DNA of 64,000 nucleotides from Pseudomonas viridiflava (GCF_900602065.1 NZ_UWFN01000285.1:496001-560000); one strand, 5' to 3'. Numbered from the stretch's first letter, positions 1-8,894 are shown. Made by a program: numbers and translations. The notes: generated from the sequence alone by a model not told the origin.

Positions 1-2
1 CC

Positions 3-284
3 AACAAGAACATCTGGTGGTTCGACCTGCCGGTCCCACGCTTGGCCGTGGGTCAATACGAATGGATGCATCTGTTGCTGTACACGCCGAGTAGCGATCA
101 GTTACTCCACCTGAAAGTCACTACCGTGTTCCTGCGTGATCACATGGAAGGTCTGGTAATCCGCAATAAGGGCCAGCGCAAGTCCACCGTCAGCCTGGAG
201 CTGAGCGCGGACAAGGATTCTTATTTGAAGGATGTGAGGCCGCTGGGTGCAAATCTGAGCTTTGCGGATTTCCTGCAGCCCTGA
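3..284 (+). CDS. 3' end of an unrecognised protein (partial)
   Basis: The frame is open from the window edge to a TGA at 282-284, giving 93 residues of a C-terminus; the start lies upstream of the window. The segment is rich in Trp, Tyr and Leu near its beginning (KNIWWFDLPVPRL) and ends LSFADFLQP. I see no transmembrane segment or catalytic motif and do not recognise the family. The stop is followed within 50 bases by a REP pair, as is common after Pseudomonas genes. It is probably real because the frame is open to the edge and uses GC-rich third positions, but no function can be given. Confidence 0.6.
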   Translation, partial: NKNIWWFDLPVPRLAVGQYEWMHLLLYTPSSDQLLHLKVTTVFLRDHMEGLVIRNKGQRKSTVSLELSADKDSYLKDVRPLGANLSFADFLQP

Positions 285-328
285 TGCTTTGAACTGCGTA
301 ACGCTGTCGCGCAACGAACGAGTGACTC

Positions 329-417
329 TGTAGGAGTGAGCTTGCTCGCGATTCGGTCATTAGGTCGACGAATTTATCGCCTGAGCCGGCGTGATCGCGA
401 GCAAGCTCACTCCTACA
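329..417. repeat. REP inverted pair (AGCTTGCTCGCGA class)
   Basis: TGTAGGAGTGAGCTTGCTCG on the left is matched by its reverse complement on the right (CGAGCAAGCTCACTCCTACA), with about 40 bases between. This is the usual two-REP arrangement (REPIN) of Pseudomonas. It lies between two convergent genes. Confidence 0.85.
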
Positions 418-481
418 GGTATTGTGGTTGCTGCATTAGCCCCAGACAGAAAAGCATTCCAGTCCGATGATGCGATAGCCA

Positions 482-883
482 TCAAGCAATCCGTCTTGCA
501 ACCAGAAATCCCACCGTCCCCGCCACCGCCGATGCAAACGTGCCCCACGCCAGGTCTACCAACGCCAATTGCGCAGGCCAGCCCTGGAGCGTGGCCCAAT
601 TGGTCAGGTCATAGGTGCCGTAAGCCACCAGCCCGGTCAGCGCACTGCGTTTTGCAGCATGGCTGACACTGTCGCGACGCAGCCCTGACTGCACTGCCAG
701 CACGAGCAGACCGAAGGCGTACAGCAGGTAAAACACCACAGCGGGTGCAATTACCGGTTTTTCGAGCATCAATGGCCCCAGCCAGGCCCGATAGCTCGGG
801 CCCATCAATACGCCCAGCCAGATACCGTCCAGAATCAGGAATGCCAGCAATATGCTGAAGTAAGCCGTGAGGTTTCTTTTCAT
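482..883 (-). CDS. DUF2177 family membrane protein
   Basis: 133 residues, four predicted hydrophobic helices: residues about 5-25 (YFSILLAFLILDGIWLG), 45-65, 75-95 and 108-130. The pattern DGIWLGV...YRAWLG near the N-terminus and the central TYDLTNWATLQGW motif are typical of DUF2177, a family of small inner-membrane proteins of unknown function. The ATG at 883 is chosen because AAGGACG lies just upstream; an upstream extension of 31 residues in the same frame is low in hydrophobicity and unlikely. No operon partner is visible: the next gene is on the same strand but more than 100 bases away. Confidence 0.8.
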   Translation of the reverse strand: MKRNLTAYFSILLAFLILDGIWLGVLMGPSYRAWLGPLMLEKPVIAPAVVFYLLYAFGLLVLAVQSGLRRDSVSHAAKRSALTGLVAYGTYDLTNWATLQGWPAQLALVDLAWGTFASAVAGTVGFLVARRIA

Positions 884-1000
884 GGAAGGCGTCCTTGTCT
901 GAGTTGATCCGCATGGCGCGGCACGCCCTGATGAGCATTGACGGGTTGGACCCCATGCCAGGCAGGAACGATCCATCGTCCCTGCTTTAACCGATGAACG

Positions 1001-1837
1001 TCAGACCAGTTCTATGCGATCAGCATGGATCACGATCTGACCCTGTTTGTACAACGCGCCAATGGCTTTCTTGAAATTGCCTTTGCTGACGCCGAACAGG
1101 TTACTGATGACCTGCGGATCGCTTTTGTCGCTGACCGGCAATACACCGTTGTTTTCCTTCAGCTTGCCAAGGATCTTGCTGTTCAGGCTGCTGGCGGCTT
1201 GCTCGCCCACCGGCTGCAGGCTCAGGCTGATGTTGCCATCCGTGCGGATTTCCTTGATGTAGCCTTTTTCCTGTTTACCGGCGCGCATGAACTTGAAGAC
1301 TTCGTTCTTGTGGATCAAGCCCCAATGCTTGTTGTTGATGATGGCTTTGAAGCCCATGTCGGTTGCTTCGGCCACCAGCAAGTCCACTTCCTGCCCCACG
1401 CTGTAACTGGCAGGCGTCTTGTCCAGATAACGGTCCAGACGCGCAGTAGCGGTGATGCGGCGGGTGTGTTTGTCCAGATAGACATGCACCACGCAGTAAT
1501 CGCCCGCCTGCAGGGTGCGCTTCTCTTCCGAGTAAGGCAGCAACAGATCCTTGGGCAGGCCCCAGTCAAGGAACACACCGATGCTGTTGACTTCAACCAC
1601 CTTCAGGCTGGCGAACTCACCGACCTGAACCTTGGGTTTTTCTGTGGTGGCCAACAGCTTGTCTTCGCTGTCCAGATAAATGAAAACGTTGAGCCAGTCT
1701 TCATCTTCGCTGGGAATATCCTTGGGGATATAACGATTAGGCAGCAGAATTTCGCCGTCCGCCCCGCCATCCAGATACAGACCGAAGTTAGTGTGTTTAA
1801 CCACTTGCAAGCTGTTGTAACGCCCGATTAAAGCCAT
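1001..1837 (-). CDS. cvfB: CvfB/YitL-type S1 RNA-binding protein
   Basis: 278 residues. Three S1-like OB folds in a row (about 1-65, 70-130 and 145-215) are followed by a winged-helix segment (about 220-278, DPQVISNLFGVSKGNFKKAI). This arrangement is that of CvfB (YitL), a nucleic-acid-binding protein first studied as a virulence factor regulator in Staphylococcus; its Pseudomonas role is not established. The ATG at 1837 follows GAGGG by 9 bases. An in-frame TTG two codons upstream is possible but less likely. The gene appears monocistronic. Confidence 0.88.
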   Translation of the reverse strand: MALIGRYNSLQVVKHTNFGLYLDGGADGEILLPNRYIPKDIPSEDEDWLNVFIYLDSEDKLLATTEKPKVQVGEFASLKVVEVNSIGVFLDWGLPKDLLLPYSEEKRTLQAGDYCVVHVYLDKHTRRITATARLDRYLDKTPASYSVGQEVDLLVAEATDMGFKAIINNKHWGLIHKNEVFKFMRAGKQEKGYIKEIRTDGNISLSLQPVGEQAASSLNSKILGKLKENNGVLPVSDKSDPQVISNLFGVSKGNFKKAIGALYKQGQIVIHADRIELV

Positions 1838-2208
1838 GTGCAAATACCCTCATTACGTGGGCGGCATTCTACCCGAGTTTGCGTCAAATGATGATGACGC
1901 AGGATGTCGCTGCGCCGGGCAGTCAAAAAGACCCAAAAATCAGGCATTTGCCTGATGGCAGTGTGCTCGACAGGCGCTCCATTCGTCAGGTGCGCACGTG
2001 CTTTACACGCCTGTTTTTCACCCGGGGAAAAATAATATTGAAAATAACTTATGAGTTAAAACAACCGCTTAGCCTGACATCGTTAATTATTTAGCCCCTG
2101 AAGCCAGATAATTATGCGCTGTTTTTAAGGGGATATTTCCCAAGCAATTGTCAAGCTATTCGTGTACCATTGCTGGCCGTATTAAGTTTATATAGGTTAA
2201 TGGCAGCC
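1838..2208. other. AT-rich intergenic region, no gene seen
   Basis: About 370 bases between two divergent genes. From about 2025 to 2200 the sequence is much richer in A and T than its surroundings (runs such as AAAAATAATATTG and GTTAATTATTTAG). It probably holds the promoter of the small gene at 2209 and could bind an H-NS/MvaT-type protein; this is inference. A 71-codon frame at 1879-2094 has no coding character and is not called. Confidence 0.4.
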
Positions 2209-2388
2209 ATGCGCGTAAAAGCATCCAACTCGAAAGCAAAGCCAGCTCCAGCCGTTGAAACGAGCGACTCGATCAACGCCCAGATTGCTGCTTTCCTCAA
2301 GTCCGGTGGCGAAATTCAGCAGATTGCCAAAGGCGTCAGCGGCCAGACTTTCGGCCCGTCCAAACAGATTACCCTCGGCAAGAAGTAA
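2209..2388 (+). CDS. small basic protein, unknown function
   Basis: 59 residues. The N-terminus is basic and low complexity (MRVKASNSKAKPAPA); the C-terminal half is ordered, with a predicted helix and the pattern FLKSGGEIQQIAKGVSG and a Lys tail. I recall similar short proteins across Pseudomonas. The FLxxGGxIQxI pattern also resembles, from memory, the C-terminal part of the RNA polymerase-binding protein SutA; this is a weak similarity and no function is claimed. The ATG at 2209 is chosen over ATG 2200, which has AGG only 3 bases upstream. Unusually AT-rich DNA lies upstream. Confidence 0.65.
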   Translation: MRVKASNSKAKPAPAVETSDSINAQIAAFLKSGGEIQQIAKGVSGQTFGPSKQITLGKK

Positions 2389-2572
2389 TTCTTCCCCCGC
2401 TCCAGTTGTCGATCTCTTTGCGTCTTGGCTCTCAAGACGCCAGAGCTTGCTAACCTTCGTTGCAACCAGCCGTTTTCAACCTGACTGCCAGACCGATTGC
2501 CTTCCCCCATTGCCTAGTTGTCCGGCGACGGGCAGGATGATGTCTCGAAGCCAGCCTTTGCGGAATGCACGA

Positions 2573-3085
2573 ATGAAGAACTGGATGCTGTTCGGCGCAC
2601 TGATCTACCTGACGGGTTGCGCATCTCACCACTGCAACACGGTTCCTGATGACGGCCATCCTTCGGGCAGTGATTGTCGGGCGGAGCACTTGCTGTATCA
2701 GAACGACATGCTGCAAGCCAAGTTGTTGATCAGTGAAGCCGACCGGGAAAATTACGAACTGGCCGAGGCCATGTTGCGCCGTGCAGGTGTGAATGATGCG
2801 TCTGGCGAGGCCGAGTTTTACCTGGCAGTGCTGTTGATTCGCCAACAATCGGATCAGCCCCGCGTCATCGAATTGCTTGAAGACGCAGCCGATCAGAAGC
2901 ACCCGCTGGCTATCGCACTGCTCTCCCAGCAACTGAGCATGACCGATCAGAAAAAATCTGAAGCTTACCGCGCCGAGTACGCAGAACTGGACGTAGCCAA
3001 GAGTGGCTACCCCTCGTTCGATCAGGCGTTGGTGGTTATTCGAGGCTTGATCATCCCGCAGGCTCAGGCGACCGCTTCGAACTGA
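2573..3085 (+). CDS. lipoprotein with Sel1/TPR-like helices
   Basis: 170 residues. It begins MKNWMLFGALIYLTGC, a short signal peptide with lipobox LTGC and the lipidated Cys at residue 16. The mature part is helical, with Sel1-like spacing (YELAEAMLRRAG...AEFYLAVLLI...VIELLEDAADQKHPLAIALLS), suggesting a protein-interaction scaffold attached to a membrane. No enzyme motif is seen. The reading frame extends upstream to 2255 but that part is low complexity; ATG 2573 is selected because the signal peptide begins there. ATG 2537/2540 is an alternative. Confidence 0.75.
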   Translation: MKNWMLFGALIYLTGCASHHCNTVPDDGHPSGSDCRAEHLLYQNDMLQAKLLISEADRENYELAEAMLRRAGVNDASGEAEFYLAVLLIRQQSDQPRVIELLEDAADQKHPLAIALLSQQLSMTDQKKSEAYRAEYAELDVAKSGYPSFDQALVVIRGLIIPQAQATASN

Positions 3086-3230
3086 TTCTCACGTGGATCG
3101 ACGAACGGTCTTCGCTCTACGACTTTCGTAGGTATGCTGCGAGGCTCTAGATCGCGGTTCCCCATGCTGTTCCCGTTGGGCCTATGGCCATTTCAACCTG
3201 CCCCCTCCGTAACATGAAGGAGTGAGCACG

Positions 3231-3956
3231 ATGCTCAATTTTCGCTATTGCGCGCTTACCTTTAGCGCTTTACTGGTTTGTCAGCATGCATCCGCCCAGG
3301 TGATTGAGCGGGAGTTGGGGGATTTCAGCCTGAAATTAGGCACCTCACCGACGCGCAGCATGGCTCAGGGCCTGGTCACGCAGAGCGGCTCAGGCTCATT
3401 CCACGGCGGGCTGGATCTGACCCACGACAGCGGCTTCTACTTTGGCCAATGGTCGCCCAACGTCGGTGTCACCGAAGACAGCACGCTGGAGCTCGACTCC
3501 TACATGGGCTTCAAGAAACCCTTCGACCAGACACTTGGCTACGAGCTCGGCATGATCCGCTATAGCTACCCGGACACGAGCCAGATCGACACCCATGAGT
3601 TTTATGCGGGCCTGCGCATCCTCGACAGCCGGGTCGGTGCAGCCTTCAGCAACGACATCGGTCGACGCGACAGCACCCTGATCGTTGACTTGGGCGGCAT
3701 CGAACAGCTAGGGCTCGGCATCCGCATGCAGTACGCCAACCATCAGTACGACACGCCGCAACAAATCTCGGACGGCAGCATGGTTACCAGCTTCAACGAC
3801 TGGTCGCTGAACCTGTCCCGCCCGTGGCTGGGTCTCGACATGAACTTGATCTACAGCGGCTCCAGCCTGACAGGCAGCGACTGCAGCGCGTATAGCGGGC
3901 ACAACCCCAACTGCGAAGGCACCTTCACCCTCAAGGCTGTGCGCTCATTCTTCTGA
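3231..3956 (+). CDS. TorF-family putative porin
   Basis: 241 residues with signal peptide MLNFRYCALTFSALLVCQHASA-Q. The mature chain alternates polar and hydrophobic residues in short beta strands (GGLDLTHDSGFYFGQWSPNV, YELGMIRYSYPD, HEFYAGLRIL) and ends in an aromatic residue (AVRSFF), as outer-membrane beta barrels do. The GFYFGQWSPNVG segment is typical of the TIGR02001/TorF family of putative porins. ATG 3231 is chosen because AAGGAG lies 8 bases before it; an in-frame GTG at 3222 overlaps that site. Substrate unknown. Confidence 0.8.
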   Translation: MLNFRYCALTFSALLVCQHASAQVIERELGDFSLKLGTSPTRSMAQGLVTQSGSGSFHGGLDLTHDSGFYFGQWSPNVGVTEDSTLELDSYMGFKKPFDQTLGYELGMIRYSYPDTSQIDTHEFYAGLRILDSRVGAAFSNDIGRRDSTLIVDLGGIEQLGLGIRMQYANHQYDTPQQISDGSMVTSFNDWSLNLSRPWLGLDMNLIYSGSSLTGSDCSAYSGHNPNCEGTFTLKAVRSFF

Positions 3957-4019
3957 TTCAGTGAACTGCTACTCTTTGGCCCGCTCTACACAAACAGGCA
4001 GGTCCACTGAGGAGTCGTT

Positions 4020-4889
4020 ATGCGTACCCCGTACAAAGCCTTCATTTCGTTGTTGATGGCGCTGTTCATCCTTGGCGGCTGCACGCGCATCGGGCTGGCG
4101 TACCGCAATCTGGACATCATCATTCCCTGGTCGCTCAGCGACTATCTGGAGATGAATGCCTCACAAAAAGACTGGTTTGACGAGCGCCTCAAAGAACACT
4201 TGAGCTGGCATTGCACCACGCAATTGCCGGGTTATCTGGGCTGGCTGGATCGGCTGCAACGCATGGTCGAGACCAATCAGGTCACCCATGATGGGCTACA
4301 GGCCAGGACTGACGAAGCGAAGCTGGCGATTGCGCAGATATCACAACAGATAACGCCTTCAGCAGTGGAATTGCTCGCCCAACTGAACGACAAACAAGTG
4401 TTGGAGATGCAGAACGCATTCGCCAAAGACCAGCGTAAACGCGAGAACGAATTCCTCAAGGAGCCGCTGCCCAAACAGATCAGCGATCGTGCCGAGCGCA
4501 TGGAAAAACGCCTGAGCCCCTGGATCGGCAAGCTAAGCGCGAGCCAGCAGCAACGTATTCAAAGCTGGTCAGAGTCGCTCGGCGAGCAAAACCGCGCCTG
4601 GCTCGACAACCGGGCGAATTGGCAAAGGCTGTTCGTGGCTACGGTTGAGGACCGCAAAGCGCCGGACTTCTCCAAAAGGATCGCCAAGCTGCTGCAGGAC
4701 CGCGAGACCTTCTGGACGCCGGAATATCGCGAGGCTTACGACCGGACTGAGCAAGCAGCCATCTCATTACTAGTGGACTTGATGGCGCAAAGCACGCCGG
4801 AACAGCGCCAGCGCCTGCTGGGCAAAATTGCAGATACCAGAAAGGACTTTACGGACTTGAGCTGTCTGAAGGCGGCTCAGGCAAGCTGA
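4020..4889 (+). CDS. DUF6279 family lipoprotein
   Basis: 289 residues. Signal peptide MRTPYKAFISLLMALFILGGC has lipobox LGGC with Cys at residue 21. The conserved N-terminal segment RIGLAYRNLDIIIPWSLSDYLEMN is the hallmark of DUF6279, followed by long amphipathic helices that may form coiled coils (residues about 90-190). Likely anchored in the outer or inner membrane facing the periplasm; function unknown. AGGAG lies about 6 bases upstream of the ATG. It stands alone, with a REP pair downstream. Confidence 0.85.
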   Translation: MRTPYKAFISLLMALFILGGCTRIGLAYRNLDIIIPWSLSDYLEMNASQKDWFDERLKEHLSWHCTTQLPGYLGWLDRLQRMVETNQVTHDGLQARTDEAKLAIAQISQQITPSAVELLAQLNDKQVLEMQNAFAKDQRKRENEFLKEPLPKQISDRAERMEKRLSPWIGKLSASQQQRIQSWSESLGEQNRAWLDNRANWQRLFVATVEDRKAPDFSKRIAKLLQDRETFWTPEYREAYDRTEQAAISLLVDLMAQSTPEQRQRLLGKIADTRKDFTDLSCLKAAQAS

Positions 4890-4943
4890 ATCTGTCGAGC
4901 ATGAAAGAGGGAGCATGCACGCTATTGCGCCATGCTTGGGCCC

Positions 4944-5032
4944 TGTAGGAGCGAGCTTGCTCGCGATAGCGTTCAGGCAGTCACTAGATACATGACGGGA
5001 CATCCGCTATCGCGAGCAAGCTCACTCCTACA
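4944..5032. repeat. REP inverted pair (AGCTTGCTCGCGA class)
   Basis: TGTAGGAGCGAGCTTGCTCG is mirrored by CGAGCAAGCTCACTCCTACA. The inner extension GCGATAGCG/CGCTATCGC also pairs, so the stem is longer than the core. Lies between convergent genes. Confidence 0.85.
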
Positions 5033-5067
5033 GAGATGGGTTTAATTCAGCGGCTTGCGGGCATTCC

Positions 5068-5463
5068 TCAAGCAATCTGCGCTTTGGCCGCAACCTCTTC
5101 AAAGATCGCGGGATCAAGCGCGTCTTGCTGCTCATCCAGCACCTGACGCGGGTGGTCATTGCCTGGGATGCTGCTGTCGATCAACGCCAGTAACTGTGCG
5201 CCGAGCGGCGTCAGGATGAAATTTTCGCCGTTACCGCCCTCTTCTTCCGGCCGCGACTGAATAAATCCACGGTCCAGCAGCAACTTCTCGTATTCACCCG
5301 CAATGGCTTTCAGATGGTCCAGATTGCCCACGGGCTCGCCGGCTGCAGCCGCTGCCGCGGCATGCTCTTCTGCGTACTTACGGGGCTTGAAGGTATCGTC
5401 GGCGCTGTTTTGCACTTCATGCAGCAAGCGTTCAACGAGGTCCCAGTCATAAGGCTTGTCCAT
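5068..5463 (-). CDS. DUF2513-like small winged-helix protein
   Basis: 131 residues. The opening MDKPYDWDLVERLLHEVQ and the pattern EYEKLLLDRGFIQ...FILTPLGAQLLALI resemble DUF2513/winged-helix proteins (helix, helix, then a wing ending in LTxxGxxLL), so a DNA-binding role is possible. An Ala-rich stretch (HAAAAAAAGEPVG, about residues 34-46) interrupts the fold. GGAGG lies 8 bases upstream of the ATG, a strong ribosome binding site. Single gene; no obvious partner. Confidence 0.65.
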   Translation of the reverse strand: MDKPYDWDLVERLLHEVQNSADDTFKPRKYAEEHAAAAAAAGEPVGNLDHLKAIAGEYEKLLLDRGFIQSRPEEEGGNGENFILTPLGAQLLALIDSSIPGNDHPRQVLDEQQDALDPAIFEEVAAKAQIA

Positions 5464-5642
5464 TGTTATTACCTCCAGTCAACGTGGGTAAACGCCCTGG
5501 GGCATCTGGCCTGCGGGCGTGTTGCTGAAGGTGTGACCCATGTCATCGCTCACCGTTCATCACCAGCCTCTCGGCGGTCATGATGAACTTTTGTCAAAAA
5601 TGCTCGCTCAACCGGGTAAGCCCAATGGAATTGGAGGCCTTT

Positions 5643-5915
5643 ATGAGAATCGTGTTGAGTGTGACAGCGGCAGTCACTTTACTGACGGTCGTCCCCGCTT
5701 TTGCCTGTACCCCGGACGAGGCAACGGCAAAGCGTGAGCAATTGGCGATGGAAGTGCAGAAGCTCACTGAGCGAAATCCGACCAAGGCCAAAGAGATCAA
5801 CGACGAGCTGCAGAAAATGGACCTGAAAAGCGAAGCGGCAGAGCTGCCGGACAAATGCCAACTGATTGATCAGCGGCTCAAGGAGTTGAATACGGCGGAG
5901 AGGAAGGTGGAGTGA
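5643..5915 (+). CDS. small periplasmic protein, unknown
   Basis: 90 residues. Signal peptide MRIVLSVTAAVTLLTVVPAFA followed by CTPDEATAKREQ. The mature part is a charged helical hairpin (LAMEVQKLTERNPTKAKEINDELQKM) with two Cys residues that could form one disulfide. The sequence before the first Cys (AFAC) is not a good lipobox, so ordinary signal peptidase I cleavage is more likely. GGAGG precedes the ATG at 5643 by 5 bases. Function unknown. Confidence 0.75.
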   Translation: MRIVLSVTAAVTLLTVVPAFACTPDEATAKREQLAMEVQKLTERNPTKAKEINDELQKMDLKSEAAELPDKCQLIDQRLKELNTAERKVE

Positions 5916-5943
5916 GTTAAAGCCTGAGCCACCGCGTCAGGCC

Positions 5944-6010
5944 CTCTCGCCAACAAGTTACCTCCTACCCCACACAGCGCTATTTGGTAGGAGCGAACTT
6001 GTTCGCGAGG
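5944..6010. repeat. REP inverted pair (AACTTGTTCGCGAG class)
   Basis: TAGGAGCGAACTTGTTCGCG on the right is the imperfect reverse complement of CGCCAACAAGTTACCTCCTA on the left. Short spacer of about 20 bases. Between convergent genes. Confidence 0.7.
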
Positions 6011-6025
6011 TGGCAGGACGTCCGT

Positions 6026-7372
6026 TTACTCAGCAGCAGGCGTTTCTGTCTTGCGCTTTTTCAGCGGTGCCATACCGTCTTTGCTGACCAGCGACAGGGC
6101 GTCGGTCTTCGGCCGGTTGGCTATTTTGCGTTTGGTAGGTGCCTTGGCGCCGGTTTTCTTCTTGTCACCCTTGGCGTCGGTCTTTTTCTTCTTTACGCCG
6201 ACTGCTTTACCGGAAGCCTTGACCTTCTTCGGCCCGCCGTAGCTGCCTTTGACTTCCTTGATGGTGCGGCGCTCGAAGCTCTGCTTGAGGTAGCGCTCAA
6301 CGCTGGACATCAGGTTCCAGTCACCGTGACAGATCAGCGAAATCGCCAGACCTTCTGCACCGGCGCGACCGGTACGGCCAATACGGTGCACATAGTCATC
6401 GCCGCTGCGTGGCATGTCGAAGTTGATCACCAGATCCAGCCCTTCAACGTCCAGACCACGCGCCGCCACGTCAGTCGCGACCAGCACCTTGGTACCGCCC
6501 TGCTTCAGACGGTCGATGGCGGCTTTGCGATCTTTCTGATCCTTGTCGCCGTGCAGCACGAAAGCTTTGTAGTCCAACGCCACAAGACGGCCGTAGAGAC
6601 GGTCAGCCAAGGCTTTGGTATTGGTGAAGATGATTGCCTTCTGATACGTCTCATTAGCCAGCAGCCAGTGGACGATCTGCTCTTTGTGGCTGTTATGATC
6701 CGCGGTGATGATCTGTTGACGCGTACCGGAGGCCAGTTCACTGACGCTGTTAACCTGCAAGTGTTGCGGGTTGTTCAGCACCTTGCCGATCATTTCACGC
6801 AGACCTGCGCCACCGGTCGTGGCCGAGAACAGCAAGGTTTGCTGGCGATTAGCGCACTCATTGGCCAGACGTTCGACATCTTCGGCAAAGCCCATGTCCA
6901 GCATGCGGTCAGCTTCGTCGAGAACCAGCACTTCAACATTCTTCAGGTCCAGGTTGCCGGCGTTCAGTTGCTCCAGCAGGCGGCCCGGCGTACCGATGAG
7001 AATATCCGGGACCTTGCGTAGCATGGCGGCCTGAACCTTGAAGTCCTCACCGCCCGTGATCAAACCGGACTTGATGAACGTGAACTGCGAGAAACGCTCG
7101 ACTTCCTTGAGCGTCTGCTGCGCCAGTTCACGGGTCGGCAGCAGGATCACGGCACGAATATCGACACGAACCTTGGCTGGCCCCATCAGGCGATTGAGGA
7201 TCGGTAATACAAATGCAGCAGTCTTGCCGCTACCGGTTTGCGCCGTCACCCGCAGATCACGCCCTTCCAGCGCCAGAGGTATGGCCGCAGCTTGCACTGG
7301 CGTTGGCTCGACAAAGTTAAGCTCGGCCACGGCTTTAAGCAGGCGTTCATGCAGGGCGAATTGGGAAAACAC
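6026..7372 (-). CDS. DEAD-box ATP-dependent RNA helicase (RhlE/SrmB type)
   Basis: 448 residues. Conserved motifs in order: Q motif near residue 26 (PTPVQ), Walker A AQTGSGKT at 44-51, PTREL at 79-83, TPGR at 128-131, DEAD at 152-155, SAT at 183-185, and a C-terminal helicase lobe ending in HRIGRTGRAG. A basic tail of about 80 residues (KKVKASGKAVGVKKKKT and similar) likely binds RNA. Roles in this family are ribosome assembly and RNA turnover. The start is taken as GTG 7372 because GAGG lies 8 bases upstream and alignment with the family begins at FSQFALHERLL. Which E. coli paralogue it matches is uncertain. Confidence 0.9.
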   Translation of the reverse strand: MFSQFALHERLLKAVAELNFVEPTPVQAAAIPLALEGRDLRVTAQTGSGKTAAFVLPILNRLMGPAKVRVDIRAVILLPTRELAQQTLKEVERFSQFTFIKSGLITGGEDFKVQAAMLRKVPDILIGTPGRLLEQLNAGNLDLKNVEVLVLDEADRMLDMGFAEDVERLANECANRQQTLLFSATTGGAGLREMIGKVLNNPQHLQVNSVSELASGTRQQIITADHNSHKEQIVHWLLANETYQKAIIFTNTKALADRLYGRLVALDYKAFVLHGDKDQKDRKAAIDRLKQGGTKVLVATDVAARGLDVEGLDLVINFDMPRSGDDYVHRIGRTGRAGAEGLAISLICHGDWNLMSSVERYLKQSFERRTIKEVKGSYGGPKKVKASGKAVGVKKKKTDAKGDKKKTGAKAPTKRKIANRPKTDALSLVSKDGMAPLKKRKTETPAAE

Positions 7373-7552
7373 GGGTGTTACCTCGACGAAATACAAAAAT
7401 ACGGCGCATAGCGTAACGGTTTCGGGCGCCTGAGCCGAGTTTCTTTACTACCAACGGCCGATTTTGTTACGCAATTTGCCAACGTAACCCTTTATCAGGG
7501 CCATGAATGTTCTAATTGCCGCGCTTTTTTCTTCAGGATTCTCAGATACCCC

Positions 7553-8806
7553 ATGGATATTAAATCGTTATGGCTTCGCGTTCAGGAACTCTGGGCCGTA
7601 CTTGACCAGCACCCGATTTTGCACGCCAGCCTCGGGCTGTTGCTGCTGTTGGTCGTGGCACTGGTATCGGGGCGCCTGGCGCGCTTTCTGATTCTCCATG
7701 CCACGAAGATACTGGGCCGTCAGCCCGCGTTGCACTGGGTCAATGATTTACGCCACAACAAGGTCTTTCACCGGCTGGCGCAAATGGTCCCTTCACTGAT
7801 CATCCAGTTTGGCTTGAACCTGGTGCCTGACCTCAGCAAAACCGGTCAGAACGTCATCGGCAACATCGCCCTGGCGTTCACCATTCTGTTCATGACGCTG
7901 GCCGTCGGCACGCTGCTCAACGCGCTGCTCGATATCTACGCCCGCACCACTCACGCCCGCACACGCTCGATCAAGGGCTACGTGCAACTGGCAAAGATGA
8001 TTCTGTATATCTTTGCCGCGATCATAATCGTGGCAACCCTGATCGACCGTTCGCCGCTGTTGCTGCTCTCGGGTCTGGGTGCGATGTCGGCAGTGATTCT
8101 GTTGGTCTACAAGGACACGCTGTTGTCGTTCGTGGCCAGCGTGCAACTGACCAGCAACGACATGCTGCGGGTCGGCGACTGGATCGAGATGCCGCAAGTC
8201 GGTGCCGATGGTGACGTGGTGGATATCACCCTGCACACGGTCAAGGTGCAGAACTTCGACAAAACCATCGTTTCCATCCCCACCTGGCGCTTGATGTCCG
8301 AGTCGTTCAGAAACTGGCGCGGCATGCAGCAATCCGGCGGGCGACGCATCAAGCGCAGCCTGTTTATCGATGCCAGCGGTGTGCGCTTCGTGCGCGACGA
8401 TGAAGAGTTGCAACTGAGTCAGGTCCACCTGCTCACCGACTACATCAGCCGCAAACAGGCCGAACTGCTGGCCTGGAATCAGGCACAGGGCAATGTGGCA
8501 GCCCTGTCAGCCAACCGCCGACGCATGACCAACATCGGCACCTTCCGCGCTTACGCCCTGGCCTACCTGAAGAGCCATCCCGATATTCATCCGGACATGA
8601 CCTGCATGGTCCGTCAGCTGGAAGCTACGTCCCAGGGCGTGCCGCTGGAAATCTACTGCTTCACCCGCACCACCGTCTGGGCAGAATACGAGCGCATTCA
8701 AGGCGATGTTTTCGATTACCTGCTGGCGGTCCTGCCGGAGTTCGGGCTGGGGGTGTATCAACAGCCGAGTGGGTCGGATATGCGGGTGGGATTGGCAAAG
8801 ACCTAG
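7553..8806 (+). CDS. ybdG: MscS-family mechanosensitive channel (YbdG/MscM-like)
   Basis: 417 residues. About five membrane segments lie in the N-terminal half (about 23-48, 75-95, 100-125, 140-165, 168-190). The pore-lining helix and following MscS beta domain are seen as LLSGLGAMSAVILLVYKDTLLSFVASVQLTSNDMLRVGDWIEMP. The length, the cytoplasmic insertion and the ending match YbdG, the E. coli miniconductance channel that releases solutes on osmotic downshock. Monocistronic, divergent from the helicase gene. The start is at ATG 7553. Confidence 0.9.
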   Translation: MDIKSLWLRVQELWAVLDQHPILHASLGLLLLLVVALVSGRLARFLILHATKILGRQPALHWVNDLRHNKVFHRLAQMVPSLIIQFGLNLVPDLSKTGQNVIGNIALAFTILFMTLAVGTLLNALLDIYARTTHARTRSIKGYVQLAKMILYIFAAIIIVATLIDRSPLLLLSGLGAMSAVILLVYKDTLLSFVASVQLTSNDMLRVGDWIEMPQVGADGDVVDITLHTVKVQNFDKTIVSIPTWRLMSESFRNWRGMQQSGGRRIKRSLFIDASGVRFVRDDEELQLSQVHLLTDYISRKQAELLAWNQAQGNVAALSANRRRMTNIGTFRAYALAYLKSHPDIHPDMTCMVRQLEATSQGVPLEIYCFTRTTVWAEYERIQGDVFDYLLAVLPEFGLGVYQQPSGSDMRVGLAKT

Positions 8807-8816
8807 ATGATCGTTC

Positions 8817-8890
8817 CGTAGGAGCTGCCGAAGGCTGCGAAAGCATTCGTTCAGACACTCCGCCATCGCAGCCTTCGGCAGCTCCTACAG
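8817..8890. repeat. REP inverted pair (CTGCCGAAGGCTGCG class)
   Basis: GTAGGAGCTGCCGAAGGCTG is matched by its exact reverse complement CAGCCTTCGGCAGCTCCTAC. Lies between the 3' ends of two convergent genes and may act as a bidirectional transcription stop. Confidence 0.9.
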
Positions 8891-8894
8891 AAAC

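Noticed and set aside
329-417. Possible CRISPR or transposon end
   Set aside because: Single inverted pair with the standard REP core; no direct repeats of even spacing and no transposase.
1025-1831. Long plus-strand frame opposite the cvfB gene
   Set aside because: It mirrors the real gene on the other strand; the minus-strand frame has recognised S1 motifs and a ribosome site.
1879-2094. 71-codon plus frame upstream of the small basic protein gene
   Set aside because: Low coding character, no ribosome site, AT-rich end.
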